Notes: generated by a model not told the origin, from the letters alone. A stretch of DNA of 64,000 nt from Acidovorax sp. GBBC 1281 (GCF_028473645.1 NZ_CP097269.1:3986001-4050000); one strand, 5' to 3'. Shown: positions 10,012-19,543, counted from the stretch's first letter. A program made the numbers and translations.

Positions 10012-10050
10012 GGTTGATTGCCTCCGTAGCTATTGTTTTTGTAGCAAACA
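10012..10050. repeat. Dispersed AT-rich repeat, copy 2 (overlaps the histidine kinase end)
   Basis: GATTGCCTCC then the palindrome at 10029-10045 (GCTAT-N7-GTAGC). It is in the same orientation as copy 1. Read on the minus strand it encodes the last residues of the adjacent histidine kinase (LLQKQ) and its TAG stop. Confidence 0.75.
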
Positions 10051-11196
10051 CATTGCCTGGCCGGCCCCGCCCCCGCGCGGCAGGGTCACGGTGGCGATCA
10101 GCCCGCCGCCCGGCGCATTGCACAGCTGCAGGCTGCCGCCGTGGCGCTGCGCGATGTCGTGCGCGATCGACAGCCCCAGGCCCACGCCGCCGCTGTGCCG
10201 GTTGCGCGAGCCTTCCACGCGGTAGAAGGGCTGCATCACCCGGTCCAGCTCCTGCTCGGGCAGGCCGGGTCCGTGGTCGCGCACGGCGATGCGCACCGCG
10301 GCGCCATCGTCGCTCAGCGTGATCTCGGCGCCGCCGCCGTAGCGCACGGCATTGCCCACCAGGTTGCCGATGCAGCGGCGCAGCGCGCCCACCCGCGCCG
10401 GCAGCGGCCGCGCGCTGCCCTGCAGCGTGACGGCGTGGCCGCAGTCCTGCGCGTCGTCCACCAGGCTCTGCAGCAACGCCCCGATGTCCAGCGGCGCCAC
10501 CGGCTCGGCATGGGCCACGCCGCGCAGGTGGTCGAGCGTGGCGGTGATCATGGCGTCCATCTCGCCGATGTCGCGGCAAAAGCGTTCGCGCTCGCCGTCG
10601 TCGTGCAGGGTTTCGGCGCGCAACCGCAGCCGGGTGAGCGGCGTGCGCAGGTCGTGCGACACGGCGGCCACGAAGCCGTCGCGCTCGGCCAGTTGCTGGC
10701 GGATGCGCGCCTGCATCTGGTTGAAGACGCGGCTGGCCTCGCGGCATTCGGCGGGGCCGTCCTCAGGCAGCGGCGGGCCGTGCAGATCGCCGCCCAGGTC
10801 GCGCGCGACGCGGGCCAGCCGATGGATGGGCTGGGACAGCCAGCGCGCGCCCCACCAGGCCGCGAGCATGAGGGCCAGCAGCCGCACCCCGATGTCCAGC
10901 GCGAGGCCCGCGTGCAGGAAGCCGGGGCGGCGTTCTCGCGAGGGGCCACCGGATTCGGGTGGCCGGGCGGGTGGCGGGCGCCGCGCGGCATCGCCATCCA
11001 TGGCGGCCTCCGGTGGTGGTGGCGGGCCCATGCCGGCCGGGCGCAGCTCGAACATCAGCGTGAGGGCCAGCACGTGGCTGGCCGTGACGGCCACGAACAG
11101 CAGCAACGCCAGCCGGCCGAACAGGGTGTCCGGCAGCCAGCGCCGCCACCCTGTGCGCGCGGGCGCCGTCGGCGCGGTGGCCGCGGCCTGCGTCAC
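10030..11196 (-). CDS. Sensor histidine kinase
   Basis: 388 residues. The GTG start overlaps the regulator's stop (GTGA), so the two are translationally coupled. There is one N-terminal membrane segment (about 20-42), a short periplasmic loop rich in Pro/Arg, a second membrane segment (about 105-125), a HAMP linker, the H box AVSHDLRTPLTRLR (autophosphorylated His), the N box NLVGNAVRYGG and G boxes DHGPGLP and GGVGLGLSIA. It should phosphorylate the OmpR-type regulator encoded upstream. Oddly, the last codons and the stop lie within a dispersed repeat, so the original C-terminus may have been replaced. Confidence 0.93.
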   Translation of the reverse strand: MTQAAATAPTAPARTGWRRWLPDTLFGRLALLLFVAVTASHVLALTLMFELRPAGMGPPPPPEAAMDGDAARRPPPARPPESGGPSRERRPGFLHAGLALDIGVRLLALMLAAWWGARWLSQPIHRLARVARDLGGDLHGPPLPEDGPAECREASRVFNQMQARIRQQLAERDGFVAAVSHDLRTPLTRLRLRAETLHDDGERERFCRDIGEMDAMITATLDHLRGVAHAEPVAPLDIGALLQSLVDDAQDCGHAVTLQGSARPLPARVGALRRCIGNLVGNAVRYGGGAEITLSDDGAAVRIAVRDHGPGLPEQELDRVMQPFYRVEGSRNRHSGGVGLGLSIAHDIAQRHGGSLQLCNAPGGGLIATVTLPRGGGAGQAMCLLQKQ

Positions 11197-11921
11197 TGCG
11201 CCCTGCCCGCCAGCCCCTGCACGGTCTGGGTATGGAACAGGTAGCCCACGCCGCGCACCGTGCGGATGAAGGCGGGTGCGCGCGGGTCGTCCGACAGCTT
11301 GTGGCGCAGGCGCGAGACCAGCAGGTCGATGCTGCGCTCGAACGAATCCATGGTGCGGCCACGCGCATGCTCCATGAGCTGGTCGCGGCTGCACACGCGC
11401 CGCGGCATGCGCAGGAAGGTGCACAGCAGGCGGTATTCGGCGTTGGTGAGCGGCACGGTGACGCCGGAGGGCGAGACGAGATGGCGCTCCACGCTGTGCA
11501 GCGCCCAGCCGTCGAAGCGCACCACGTCGTCCGGCACCGCGGGCTCGGCGGCGGGACGGCCCGCCGCGCGCCGCAGCACGTTCTGGATGCGCGCGACCAG
11601 CTCGCGCGGCTCGAAGGGCTTGCTCATGTAGTCGTCGGCGCCCATTTCCAGCCCGAGCACGCAGTCGTACGGATTGGCGCGCGCGGTGAGCATGATGATG
11701 GGCACGGCCGAGCGCTCGCGCAGCTCGCGCGCCAGGGTGATGCCGTCGGTGCCGGGCAGCATGATGTCCAGCACGACGAGGTCCATGGCCTGCGCGGCCA
11801 TGCGCTCGCGCAGGGTCTGCGCATCGCGCGCCGCATGGGTGGCATAGCCGAAGCGGGCGAGGTACTGCGTCAGCAGCGCGGTGATGTCGTCGTCGTCATC
11901 GACCACCAAGATGTGTTGCAT
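11193..11921 (-). CDS. OmpR-family response regulator
   Basis: 242 residues. The receiver domain (1-120) has the acidic pocket DDDDD near residue 10, the phospho-acceptor Asp in LVVLDIMLPG and the conserved Lys in YMSKPFEP. The winged-helix DNA-binding domain (about 140-235) ends RTVRGVGYLF. The start MQHILVVDD is the standard N-terminus. It is first gene of a two-gene operon with the kinase and is divergent from the EF-hand protein, 253 bases away. Ca-responsive two-component pairs next to EF-hand genes are known elsewhere; a similar link here is inferred. Confidence 0.95.
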   Translation of the reverse strand: MQHILVVDDDDDITALLTQYLARFGYATHAARDAQTLRERMAAQAMDLVVLDIMLPGTDGITLARELRERSAVPIIMLTARANPYDCVLGLEMGADDYMSKPFEPRELVARIQNVLRRAAGRPAAEPAVPDDVVRFDGWALHSVERHLVSPSGVTVPLTNAEYRLLCTFLRMPRRVCSRDQLMEHARGRTMDSFERSIDLLVSRLRHKLSDDPRAPAFIRTVRGVGYLFHTQTVQGLAGRAQ

Positions 11922-12010
11922 GGGAGCGGGCGGAAAAGCGGGGTTGCCGCCCCAGTGTACGCAGCGACCGCGCGGCGTTGCGCGGGAACTGGCGGGCTTT
12001 TTCCCCGCTG

Positions 12011-12035
12011 TTCGCGCCATGGCGAACCCTTTCGT
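12011..12035 (+). promoter_or_regulatory. Perfect PIP box upstream of the EF-hand gene
   Basis: TTCGC, 15 bases, TTCGT. No YANNNT hexamer lies 30-32 bases downstream (the nearest is TACCGG at 33), so this could be chance or a weaker promoter. It is 140 bases before the EF-hand start and points towards it. Confidence 0.4.
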
Positions 12036-12174
12036 ACCAGGCCCGATACAAACGGGACAAACCGCCGTTACCGGCGCTTCCAAGAATGGGCTGCAGGCTG
12101 CTGCCGGTGCGCGCGCCCCGCTCCCGGGACGCACGACGGCGCGGCAGCCGCCAACCCTTGGAACGAAAGGAACG

Positions 12175-13233
12175 ATGATGACGACCATCAGTAGTGTCGG
12201 CAGCGCGTGGTCCAGTGCGAGCGTCCAGCGGGCTTCGCGCCCCGGGCCTTCGCCGGAGCGCCTGTTCGGAAAATTGGATGCCGATGGCAGCGGCGGCGTT
12301 GACGGCACCGAGCTGCAGGGGCTGCTGGACAAGGTGGCGAAGAAAAGCGGTGTGGACAGCAGCACCAGCGCTTCGGACCTGATCCAGAAGTACGACAGCG
12401 ACGGCAACGGCAGCCTGAGCAGCGACGAGCTGTCCAAGACGCTGGAAAGCGTGCTGCCGCAGCGCTCCACCATGGACTTCGCCCAGTCGCGCAGCGACGC
12501 CGGCAGCGGCGCCACCGGCCAGGCCGGCGACGACCTGTTCGGCAAGGTGGACGGCGACGGTGACGGCAAGGTGAGCCAGGACGAACTGCAGTTCCTGCTG
12601 GAGAAAGTCTCCGGCGGCACGGCCAGCGCCACCGGCACCAGCAGCGACGAACTGTTCGGCCAGCTGGACGCGGACGGCGACGGCAGCCTGTCGCAGGCGG
12701 AGTTCGATGCCGGCCGGCCTTCGGGCCAGGGCGGCGCGGGCGGACCGCAGGCGGGCGGCATGCCGCCCCCGCCAGGCGGACCGGGTGGCCCAGGCGGGCC
12801 GGGGGGAGCGGGGGGCGCCGGCAGCGCGAGCGCATCCTCCGGCAGCACCACCTACGACGTGCTGGACACGAACGAAGACGGTGTCGTGTCGGCCTCGGAA
12901 CTGGCGGCGGCCAGCACCACCAACACGTCCGGCAGCACGACGGATGCGGTCACCGCGCTGTTCAATGCCATCGACACCGACGGCGACCAGCAGCTCAGCG
13001 CCAGCGAGTCGTCGTCGTTCATCGACCAGTTGACGCAGTGGGCGACGGCCAATGCCACCAACACGGCCAGCAGCAGCAGCAGCGGTACCGGCCAGGACGA
13101 CGGCACCGCCTCCCGCAGCGGCCAGCGGCTGGACCTGGCCCAGCTGGCCGAACAGGCACGCCGGCAATACGCGGCCACCGCCAGCGCGTGGACGACCAGC
13201 AGCAACGCCAGCACCTTGAGCGCCATGGCCTGA
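12175..13233 (+). CDS. Six-EF-hand calcium-binding protein; possible type III effector
   Basis: 352 residues from an ATG with AAAGGAACG before it. Six EF-hand loops can be seen: LDADGSGGVDGTEL, YDSDGNGSLSSDEL, VDGDGDGKVSQDEL, LDADGDGSLSQAEF, LDTNEDGVVSASEL and a degenerate IDTDGDQQLSASES. A Gly/Pro-rich linker (about residues 180-215) separates the first four from the last two. There is no signal peptide, and the N-terminus is Ser-rich. Xanthomonas XopAW is an EF-hand effector, and a PIP box lies upstream here, but housekeeping Ca buffering is equally possible. It is divergent from the two-component operon. Confidence 0.8.
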   Translation: MMTTISSVGSAWSSASVQRASRPGPSPERLFGKLDADGSGGVDGTELQGLLDKVAKKSGVDSSTSASDLIQKYDSDGNGSLSSDELSKTLESVLPQRSTMDFAQSRSDAGSGATGQAGDDLFGKVDGDGDGKVSQDELQFLLEKVSGGTASATGTSSDELFGQLDADGDGSLSQAEFDAGRPSGQGGAGGPQAGGMPPPPGGPGGPGGPGGAGGAGSASASSGSTTYDVLDTNEDGVVSASELAAASTTNTSGSTTDAVTALFNAIDTDGDQQLSASESSSFIDQLTQWATANATNTASSSSSGTGQDDGTASRSGQRLDLAQLAEQARRQYAATASAWTTSSNASTLSAMA

Positions 13234-13362
13234 GAGGGCTGCCGGCCGCGCCCGCAGGCACGGGGCGACCGGCCCCTGGTTTTGCCGGTCCACGCAGTGC
13301 TGCACAGCCCGTCAGTGGACGAGCTGCGTGGACCGGTACCCTGCGCTGCAGGCCTTCGGGCC

Positions 13363-13420
13363 AAAAGCGGCTCCAGCACAATATCTTCTATGGTATATCG
13401 CTATATTTTTAATAGCAAAA
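13363..13420. repeat. Dispersed AT-rich repeat, copy 3
   Basis: AAAAGCGGCTCCAGC leader, then TATATC and the palindrome at 13400-13416 (GCTAT-N7-ATAGC). It shares the longer CTCCAGC...(A/G)TCGCTAT arrangement with the copies at 48677 and 53417. It lies between the EF-hand and GGDEF genes, where no gene was found (13234-13481). Confidence 0.75.
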
Positions 13421-13481
13421 GCATCCGCACGCCCACGCTGCTGTCGTTCGGTGACCCAGGAAAAGACCCTAGCCGTATCAA

Positions 13482-14612
13482 ATGGATACAACGGAATGGC
13501 CGGATGCTGCGTACACACTCACTGTCGTTCCTTCAGTGAAGCCATTGATGCCCCCCAACCAGAAACCCGACGCTCCCGCCGACGCCATGCCCCCGGCCCC
13601 CGACCCGTCCCAGGGCGCCCCCCTGCCCTTCAACGACGCGCAGCGCCTGGAGGCCCTGGACAAGCTGCGGGTGCTCGACACCAACCCCGAGCAGGCCTTC
13701 GACGACCTCACCATGCTGGCGTCGGCGGTGTGCCAGACGCCGATCGCGCTGATTTCGCTCATCGATGCGGAGCGGCAGTGGTTCAAGTCGCGCACCGGCA
13801 TCGACACGCCCGAGACGCCGCGGGAGCTGGCCTTCTGCGCCCATGCCATCCTGCAGCCCGACTATGTGTTCGAGGTGCCCGATGCGCACCTGGACCCGCG
13901 TTTTTCCGGCAACCCGCTGGTCACCGGCGAGCCGGGCATCCGCTTTTATGCCGGCGCGCCGCTGGTGACCTCGGACGGCATGCCCATCGGCACCGTCTGC
14001 GTGATCGACCGCGAGCCCCGCACCCTGACGGACGCCGAGCGCCGCGCGCTCGAATCGCTGGCCCGCCAGGTGGTGACCCAGCTGGAGCTGCGCCAGGCCA
14101 TGGCCGGCCTCGAACTGGAGAGCATGACCGACGGGCTCACCGGGCTGTGGAACCGGCGCTGCCTGGACCGCCAGCTGCGCACCAGCTGGGACGAAGGCAA
14201 GCGGGCCGGACAGCCGCTGAGCCTGGTGATGGTGGACCTGGACCACTTCAAAAGCGTCAACGACGACCTGGGCCATCCGGCCGGGGACGCCATCCTGCGG
14301 CATGCGGCCGAGGTGGTCCGCAGCCACGTGCGGGCGGGCGATTTCGTGGCCCGCTTCGGCGGCGAGGAATTCTGCGTGGTGCTGCCCCAGACGCACGCCA
14401 CCGGCGCCCGCCTCGTGGCCGAGAAGCTGCATGCGGCATTGAATGCCAGCACCTGGCCGTACCGGCCGGTCACCGCCAGCTTCGGGGTGGCCACGGCGGG
14501 ATTCGAAGAGGTGAGCGATCCCCACGCACTGCTGGCGCGGGCCGACCGGGCGCTCTACGTGGCCAAGGATTCGGGGCGCAACCGGGTCTGCGTGTTCGAC
14601 GGCTGGTCCTGA
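13482..14612 (+). CDS. GAF-GGDEF diguanylate cyclase
   Basis: 376 residues. An N-terminal GAF sensor domain (about 50-200, beginning NDAQRLEALDKLRVLDTNPE) is followed by a GGDEF domain. The active-site GGEEF is near residue 293, and an RAGD I-site lies five residues before it, so it is likely an active, product-inhibited cyclase making c-di-GMP in the cytoplasm. The metal/substrate motif DLDHFKSVND is present. The start could also be the Met at 13548; neither has a good ribosome binding site. Confidence 0.9.
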   Translation: MDTTEWPDAAYTLTVVPSVKPLMPPNQKPDAPADAMPPAPDPSQGAPLPFNDAQRLEALDKLRVLDTNPEQAFDDLTMLASAVCQTPIALISLIDAERQWFKSRTGIDTPETPRELAFCAHAILQPDYVFEVPDAHLDPRFSGNPLVTGEPGIRFYAGAPLVTSDGMPIGTVCVIDREPRTLTDAERRALESLARQVVTQLELRQAMAGLELESMTDGLTGLWNRRCLDRQLRTSWDEGKRAGQPLSLVMVDLDHFKSVNDDLGHPAGDAILRHAAEVVRSHVRAGDFVARFGGEEFCVVLPQTHATGARLVAEKLHAALNASTWPYRPVTASFGVATAGFEEVSDPHALLARADRALYVAKDSGRNRVCVFDGWS

Positions 14613-14639
14613 GCGGGGGCCGCCGCCCCGCGGTCCGGA

Positions 14640-15224
14640 TCAGCCCAGCCGGTGCAGCAGTTTGAGCACGGCGCGCGGGTAGATGGCGTGCTCCTGCGCC
14701 AGCACACGCGCGGCCAGCACCGGCGCGGTGTCGCCGGGCAGCACCGGCACCACGCCCTGGGCCAGGATGGGGCCGCAATCGAGTTCGGCCGTCACCTCGT
14801 GCACGGTGGCGCCGGCCACCTCGCAGCCCGCATCGATGGCGCGCTGGTGCGTGTGCAGCCCCGGAAAGGCGGGCAGCAGCGAGGGATGGATGTTGACCAG
14901 CCGCCCGGCGTAGCGCGCCACGAACGCGGGCGTCAGGATGCGCATGAACCCCGCCAGCACCACCAGCGCCGGCGCATGCGCATCGATGCGCTCGGCCAGC
15001 GCCGCATCGAAGGCCTCGCGCGAATCGAACGCCCGGTGGTCCAGCGAATCCGTGGCGATCCCTTCGGCCCGGGCCCAGGCCAGGCCCGCGGCGTCGGCCT
15101 TGTTGCTCAGCACGGCCACCACCCGGGCGCCGTGGCGGCCGGCCCAATCCTGTTGGCGCGAAGCATTCACGATGGCTGCCATGTTGGAGCCGCTGCCGGA
15201 GATCAAAATCACGATGTTCTTCAT
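14640..15224 (-). CDS. purN: Phosphoribosylglycinamide formyltransferase
   Basis: 194 residues, normal for PurN, the third step of purine synthesis (10-formyl-THF dependent). Starts [15 protein letters not shown], the ribonucleotide-binding loop. The catalytic Asn and His are in [14 protein letters not shown], and the Asp is in AELDCGPI. It is divergent from the DUF480 gene, 21 bases from its start. Confidence 0.96.
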   Translation of the reverse strand: MKNIVILISGSGSNMAAIVNASRQQDWAGRHGARVVAVLSNKADAAGLAWARAEGIATDSLDHRAFDSREAFDAALAERIDAHAPALVVLAGFMRILTPAFVARYAGRLVNIHPSLLPAFPGLHTHQRAIDAGCEVAGATVHEVTAELDCGPILAQGVVPVLPGDTAPVLAARVLAQEHAIYPRAVLKLLHRLG

Positions 15225-15245
15225 TGCCGGAAATTATCCCCCGCC

Positions 15246-15959
15246 ATGCCCTTCGATCCCCGCACCCGCCCCCTGTCGCCAACCGAGGCCCGCGTGCTCG
15301 CCACGCTGATGGAAAAGGCCCGCACCGTGCCCGACAGCTACCCCCTCACGCTCAACGGCGTGCTGACCGGCTGCAACCAAAAGAGCAGCCGCGATCCGGT
15401 GATGCAGTTGACCGACGCCGAGGCGCAGGAGGCGCTCGATTCGCTGCGCCTGCGCACGCTGGCGGTCGAAATCGGCGGCAACCGGGCGACGAAATTCGAG
15501 CACAACTTCCCGCGCGGCATCGGCGTGCCCGACCAGTCGGCGGTGCTGCTTTCCCTGCTGATGCTGTGCGGGCCGCAGACCGCGGGCGAGCTGCGCATCA
15601 ACTCCGAACGCTGGCACCGGTTCGCCGACATCTCCTCGGTGGAGGCCTTCCTGGACGAGCTGCAGTCGCGCAGCGAAGAAAAAGGCGGCCCGCTGGTGGT
15701 GCAGCTGCCGCGCGCGCCCGGCGCCCGCGAGCAGCGCTGGGCCCACCTGCTGTGCGGCCCGGTCGATGCGAGCCAGTACGCCGCCGGTGCTTCGGCCGCC
15801 GAGGCCCCCGCCGCCCAGGGACTGGCCCCGCGCGTGGCCGCCCTGGAGGCCGAAGTGACCCAGTTGCGCGCCACGGTGCAGCGCCTGTGCCAGGAACTGG
15901 GGCTGGAGGCACCGGAGCAGGAAGGCGCTGCGTCCGTGTCTCCGCCCGGACAGGAGTAA
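15246..15959 (+). CDS. DUF480/YceH-family protein
   Basis: 237 residues with the YceH signature [35 protein letters not shown] and FEHNFP. The fold is two winged helices. The C-terminus (about 180-237) is an Ala-rich coiled coil plus an acidic tail. Function in the family is poorly known. Start [12 protein letters not shown]. Confidence 0.92.
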   Translation: MPFDPRTRPLSPTEARVLATLMEKARTVPDSYPLTLNGVLTGCNQKSSRDPVMQLTDAEAQEALDSLRLRTLAVEIGGNRATKFEHNFPRGIGVPDQSAVLLSLLMLCGPQTAGELRINSERWHRFADISSVEAFLDELQSRSEEKGGPLVVQLPRAPGAREQRWAHLLCGPVDASQYAAGASAAEAPAAQGLAPRVAALEAEVTQLRATVQRLCQELGLEAPEQEGAASVSPPGQE

Positions 15960-16022
15960 AAAGCACGACCGTGCTACAACCGGCGGATCGGCTCGAACCG
16001 GCAGCCCGAGGAGACACACCGC

Positions 16023-17228
16023 ATGGATCTCGCATTCACCCCCGAAGAACAGGCCTTCCGCGAAACGATTCGCGCCTGGGTCAAAGAGCATCTCCCCCCG
16101 GAGATTTCCCACAAGGTGCACAACGCCCTGCGCTTGACGCGGGGCGACATGCAGGGCTGGGCCAAGATCCTGGGCAAGAAGGGTTGGCTGGGCTTCGGCT
16201 GGCCCAAGGAGTTCGGCGGCCCGGGCTGGACCGCCGTGCAAAAGCACCTCTTCGAAGAGGAATGCGCCCTGGCCGGCGCGCCGCGCATCATCCCCTTCGG
16301 CCCGGTGATGGTGGCGCCCGTCATCATGGCCTTCGGCAATGCCGAACAGCAAAAGCGCTTCTTGCCCGGCATCGCCAGCGGCGAGGTGTGGTGGAGCCAG
16401 GGCTACAGCGAGCCGGGCGCGGGCTCCGACCTGGCCTCGGTCAAGACGCGCGCCGAGCGCGTGGGCGACCACTACGTAGTCAACGGCCAGAAGACCTGGA
16501 CCACGCTGGGCCAATACGGCGACTGGATGTTCAACCTCGTGCGCACCAGCAACGAGGGCAAGCCGCAGACCGGCATCTCTTTCCTGCTGCTCGACATGAA
16601 GTCGCCCGGCGTCACGGTGCGGCCCATCAAGCTGCTGGACGGCGAGTGCGAGGTCAACGAGGTCTTCTTCGACAACGTGAAGGTGCCCGCCGAAAACCTG
16701 ATCGGCGAAGAGAACAAGGGCTGGACCTACGCCAAGCACCTGCTGAGCCACGAGCGCACCAACATCGCCGACGTGAACCGCAGCAAGCGCGAACTGGAGC
16801 GCCTGAAGCGCATCGCCCGCGCCGAGGGGCTGTACGACGACCTGCGCTTTCGCGACCAGATCGCCCTGCTGGAGGTGGACATCGTGGCGCTGGAAATGCT
16901 GGTGCTGCGGGTGCTGTCGGCCGAAAAATCGGGCAAGAACTCGCTGGACATCGCGGGCCTGCTCAAGATCCGCGGCAGCGAGATCCAGCAGCGCTATGCC
17001 GAACTGATGATGCTGGCCGCCGGCCCCTTCAGCCTGCCCTTCATCGAAGAGGCGATGGAGGCCGGCTGGCAGGGCGATGCGAGCGCCGGCGCGCTGGGCG
17101 GATTCCCGGGCGGCGAGGTGGCCAACGCACCGCTGGCCGCGAATTACTTCAACCTGCGCAAGACCACCATCTACGGCGGCTCCAACGAGGTGCAGCGCAA
17201 CATCGTCGCCCAGACCGTTCTGGGCTGA
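16023..17228 (+). CDS. Acyl-CoA dehydrogenase, PimC-like large subunit
   Basis: 401 residues, full-length ACAD fold. FAD and substrate motifs are visible: YSEPGAGSDLASVKT, the KTWTTLGQY strand and C-terminal YGGSNEVQRNIVAQTVLG. It oxidises an acyl-CoA to the 2-enoyl-CoA and passes electrons to ETF. Pairing with a second, shorter ACAD 48 bases downstream is characteristic of pimeloyl-CoA dehydrogenase PimC-PimD heteromers; the substrate is inferred only from that. An AGGAGA site precedes the ATG. Confidence 0.9.
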   Translation: MDLAFTPEEQAFRETIRAWVKEHLPPEISHKVHNALRLTRGDMQGWAKILGKKGWLGFGWPKEFGGPGWTAVQKHLFEEECALAGAPRIIPFGPVMVAPVIMAFGNAEQQKRFLPGIASGEVWWSQGYSEPGAGSDLASVKTRAERVGDHYVVNGQKTWTTLGQYGDWMFNLVRTSNEGKPQTGISFLLLDMKSPGVTVRPIKLLDGECEVNEVFFDNVKVPAENLIGEENKGWTYAKHLLSHERTNIADVNRSKRELERLKRIARAEGLYDDLRFRDQIALLEVDIVALEMLVLRVLSAEKSGKNSLDIAGLLKIRGSEIQQRYAELMMLAAGPFSLPFIEEAMEAGWQGDASAGALGGFPGGEVANAPLAANYFNLRKTTIYGGSNEVQRNIVAQTVLG

Positions 17229-17276
17229 ACCCCACCCCCTCCCGCCAGGGCGAGAACTTCGCCAGGAGTGAAAAAA

Positions 17277-18392
17277 ATGGACTTTGATTTCTCGGACGAC
17301 CAGCAATCGCTGCGCGACGCGGTGCGCCGCTGGGTGGACAAGGGCTACACCTTCGAGCGCCGCCGCGGCATCGTCGCGGCCGGCGGCTTCGACCGCGCGG
17401 CCTACAACGAACTGGCCGAGCTGGGCCTCACGGCCCTGACCGTGCCCGAGGCGCACGGCGGCCTGGGCCAGGGCCCGGTGGACGCCATGGTGGCCCTGGA
17501 GGAACTGGGCCGGGGCATCGTGCTGGAGCCGCTCGCCCAGGCCTTCATCTCCAGCAGCGTGCTGGGCCAGTACGCGCCCGAAGCCGTGCAGGCCGACTGG
17601 CTGCCACGCATCGCCAGCGGCGAGACCCTGGTGGTGCTGGCGCAGCAGGAGCGCAAGGCCCGCTACCGCCTCGACGTGTGCGAAGCCACGGCGACAGCGG
17701 CGCCATCAGGCCATGCGCTGACCGGCATCAAAAGCATCGTCCCGGCCGGCGACCAGGCCGACGCCTTCTTGGTGCCCGCCCAGTGGGAGGGCGCGATCGC
17801 CCTCTTCCTGGTCGAACGCAGCGCCCCGGGCGTCACCACGCGCGGCTACGTCACGCAGGACGGCAGCCGCGCGGCCGAGGTGCAGCTGGCCGACGCACCC
17901 GCCACGCTCGTCACTACCGACGGCCTGGCCGCGCTGGCCCTGGCGGTGGACACCGGCATCGCCGGCGTGTGCGCCGAGGCCGTGGGCGTGATGGACCAGG
18001 CGGTATCGCTCACCGTGGACTACATGAACCAGCGCAAGCAGTTCGGCGTGGTGATCGCGAGCTTCCAGGCCCTGCGCCACCGCGTGGCCGACATGAAGAT
18101 GCAGCTGGAGCTGGCGCGCTCGATGAGCTACTACGCCAGCCTCAAGCTCAACGCGCCGGCGGACGAGCGCCGCCGCGCCATCGCCCGCGCCAAGGTGCAG
18201 CTGGGCCAGTCGATGCGCTTCGTGGGCCAGCAGTCGGTGCAGTTGCACGGCGGCATCGGCGTGACCGACGAATACATCGGCAGCCACTACTTCAAGACGC
18301 TCACCCAGTTGGAGATGACGTACGGCGACACGCTGCACCACCTGGGTGAGGTATCGGCGCGCATGCAGGACACGGCTGGCGTCTTCGCCTGA
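17277..18392 (+). CDS. Acyl-CoA dehydrogenase, PimD-like small subunit
   Basis: 371 residues. Chosen start is the ATG nine bases after AGGAG (MDFDFSDDQQSLRDAV); a GTG nine bases earlier would add three residues. ACAD fold with a less conserved middle than its partner, the conserved helix MNQRKQFGVVIASFQALRH and C-terminal QLHGGIGVTDEYIGSHYFK. It probably forms a heteromer with the protein encoded immediately upstream, acting on a dicarboxyl- or ring-derived CoA ester. Confidence 0.88.
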   Translation: MDFDFSDDQQSLRDAVRRWVDKGYTFERRRGIVAAGGFDRAAYNELAELGLTALTVPEAHGGLGQGPVDAMVALEELGRGIVLEPLAQAFISSSVLGQYAPEAVQADWLPRIASGETLVVLAQQERKARYRLDVCEATATAAPSGHALTGIKSIVPAGDQADAFLVPAQWEGAIALFLVERSAPGVTTRGYVTQDGSRAAEVQLADAPATLVTTDGLAALALAVDTGIAGVCAEAVGVMDQAVSLTVDYMNQRKQFGVVIASFQALRHRVADMKMQLELARSMSYYASLKLNAPADERRRAIARAKVQLGQSMRFVGQQSVQLHGGIGVTDEYIGSHYFKTLTQLEMTYGDTLHHLGEVSARMQDTAGVFA

Positions 18393-18415
18393 CGGGGCGG
18401 GCCTAGCGCGGCCGG

Positions 18416-19543
18416 CTATTCGGACAGCACCTCGAACGCGAGGAACTGGCTGATCTGCGTGTCGTTGAAGTTGTTGTCGGACACCATCACCAGGCTGCGG
18501 TGGCCGTTGGCCAGACGCGGCCCCCAGGCCATGCCCTCGATGTTGTCCAGCGTGCGCAGGCCCAGCGTGTTCAGGTTGAGCACTAGGCGCTTGCGCACCG
18601 GCGTGAAGCCGCCCGAACCCAGCGAGGCCATGCCGCTCACGTCGCTGGCGCCTTCGGTGTCGATCTCGTACAGGCGGATGTACATGCGGTACAGATCGTC
18701 GCTGCCCTGCACGCCCGAGCGCTCCAGCACCAGGAAGCGGTGGTCGTCCACCGCCAGCATTTCCGAAACGCCGTTGTCCGCGTTCTTGCCCGTGCCCGGC
18801 ACCGCCTGGATGGGATCGACCGGATAGGCCACCTGACGCAGCAGCGCACCGCTGCGGCTGTACTGCAGCAGGCGTGAATACGCGCCCGCCGTGGGCGTGG
18901 GCACCGGCCCATCCTGATAGAGCGGCGCCTCCATGGCGGCCCACAGCGATGCGCCGTCGGCCGAGAAGCTGAGCCCCTCCAGCGTGAGGTTGTTGCGCGC
19001 GCCGGTCGCCTGCGTGGGCGACATGCGGTAAGCCGCAGGCCAGGGCAACGCGCCCAGGGCCCGGCCGCTCGCATCGGCGTGCATCACGAACGGGTCCAGG
19101 CCCAGGCTGCGATCGCCCTCGCTGGTCCACCACAGGCTGCCATCGCGCGGATCGATGCGGATCGCCTCTGGATCGGGCACGGGGCTGGTCGCCGTGGAGG
19201 CCGTGCGCGCGGGGTACACGCTGCCGTCCGCCTGGCGCAACGGCATGGTGCCCAGGAACTGCACGGGCGCGAATGTGGATGGGTCGAACTGCAGGCGTGC
19301 GGTATAGAAGCGCGCGGGGTTCTTGTCCGAGCGGTCGTCGCTGACCAGCACCCAGGTGTCGCGCGCGGCGTCGTAGTCGATGCCCGAAAGCCCCCCCACC
19401 AGCGTGCCGCCCACCTGCAGCGTGTTCGGCACGGTCTGCTCGCCGATCAGGCGCACGCTGATGTCGCGGGCACCGCCGTCGCTGCCCCCACAGGCGGCAA
19501 GGCACACGGAGAGGATGGCAGCGCAGGCAAGGGGTCTGAACAT
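18416..19543 (-). CDS. Phytase-like esterase lipoprotein
   Basis: 375 residues. The N-terminus MFRPLACAAILSVCLAACGG is a lipoprotein signal peptide with its lipobox (LAAC) at residues 15-18, so it is expected to be membrane-anchored in the periplasm. The rest is a beta-propeller of the 'esterase-like activity of phytase' family (PF13449), with repeated GLSGIDYDAARDTWVLVSDDR-type blades and NIEGMAWGP near the end. The substrate is unknown. Upstream codons in frame were rejected because the signal peptide starts here. Confidence 0.85.
   Translation of the reverse strand: MFRPLACAAILSVCLAACGGSDGGARDISVRLIGEQTVPNTLQVGGTLVGGLSGIDYDAARDTWVLVSDDRSDKNPARFYTARLQFDPSTFAPVQFLGTMPLRQADGSVYPARTASTATSPVPDPEAIRIDPRDGSLWWTSEGDRSLGLDPFVMHADASGRALGALPWPAAYRMSPTQATGARNNLTLEGLSFSADGASLWAAMEAPLYQDGPVPTPTAGAYSRLLQYSRSGALLRQVAYPVDPIQAVPGTGKNADNGVSEMLAVDDHRFLVLERSGVQGSDDLYRMYIRLYEIDTEGASDVSGMASLGSGGFTPVRKRLVLNLNTLGLRTLDNIEGMAWGPRLANGHRSLVMVSDNNFNDTQISQFLAFEVLSE

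Noticed and set aside
11896..13305. Long open frame antisense to the EF-hand gene
   Set aside because: Composition (Gly/Arg/Ala-rich without motifs) is that of a GC-rich shadow; the plus strand encodes clear EF-hand loops.
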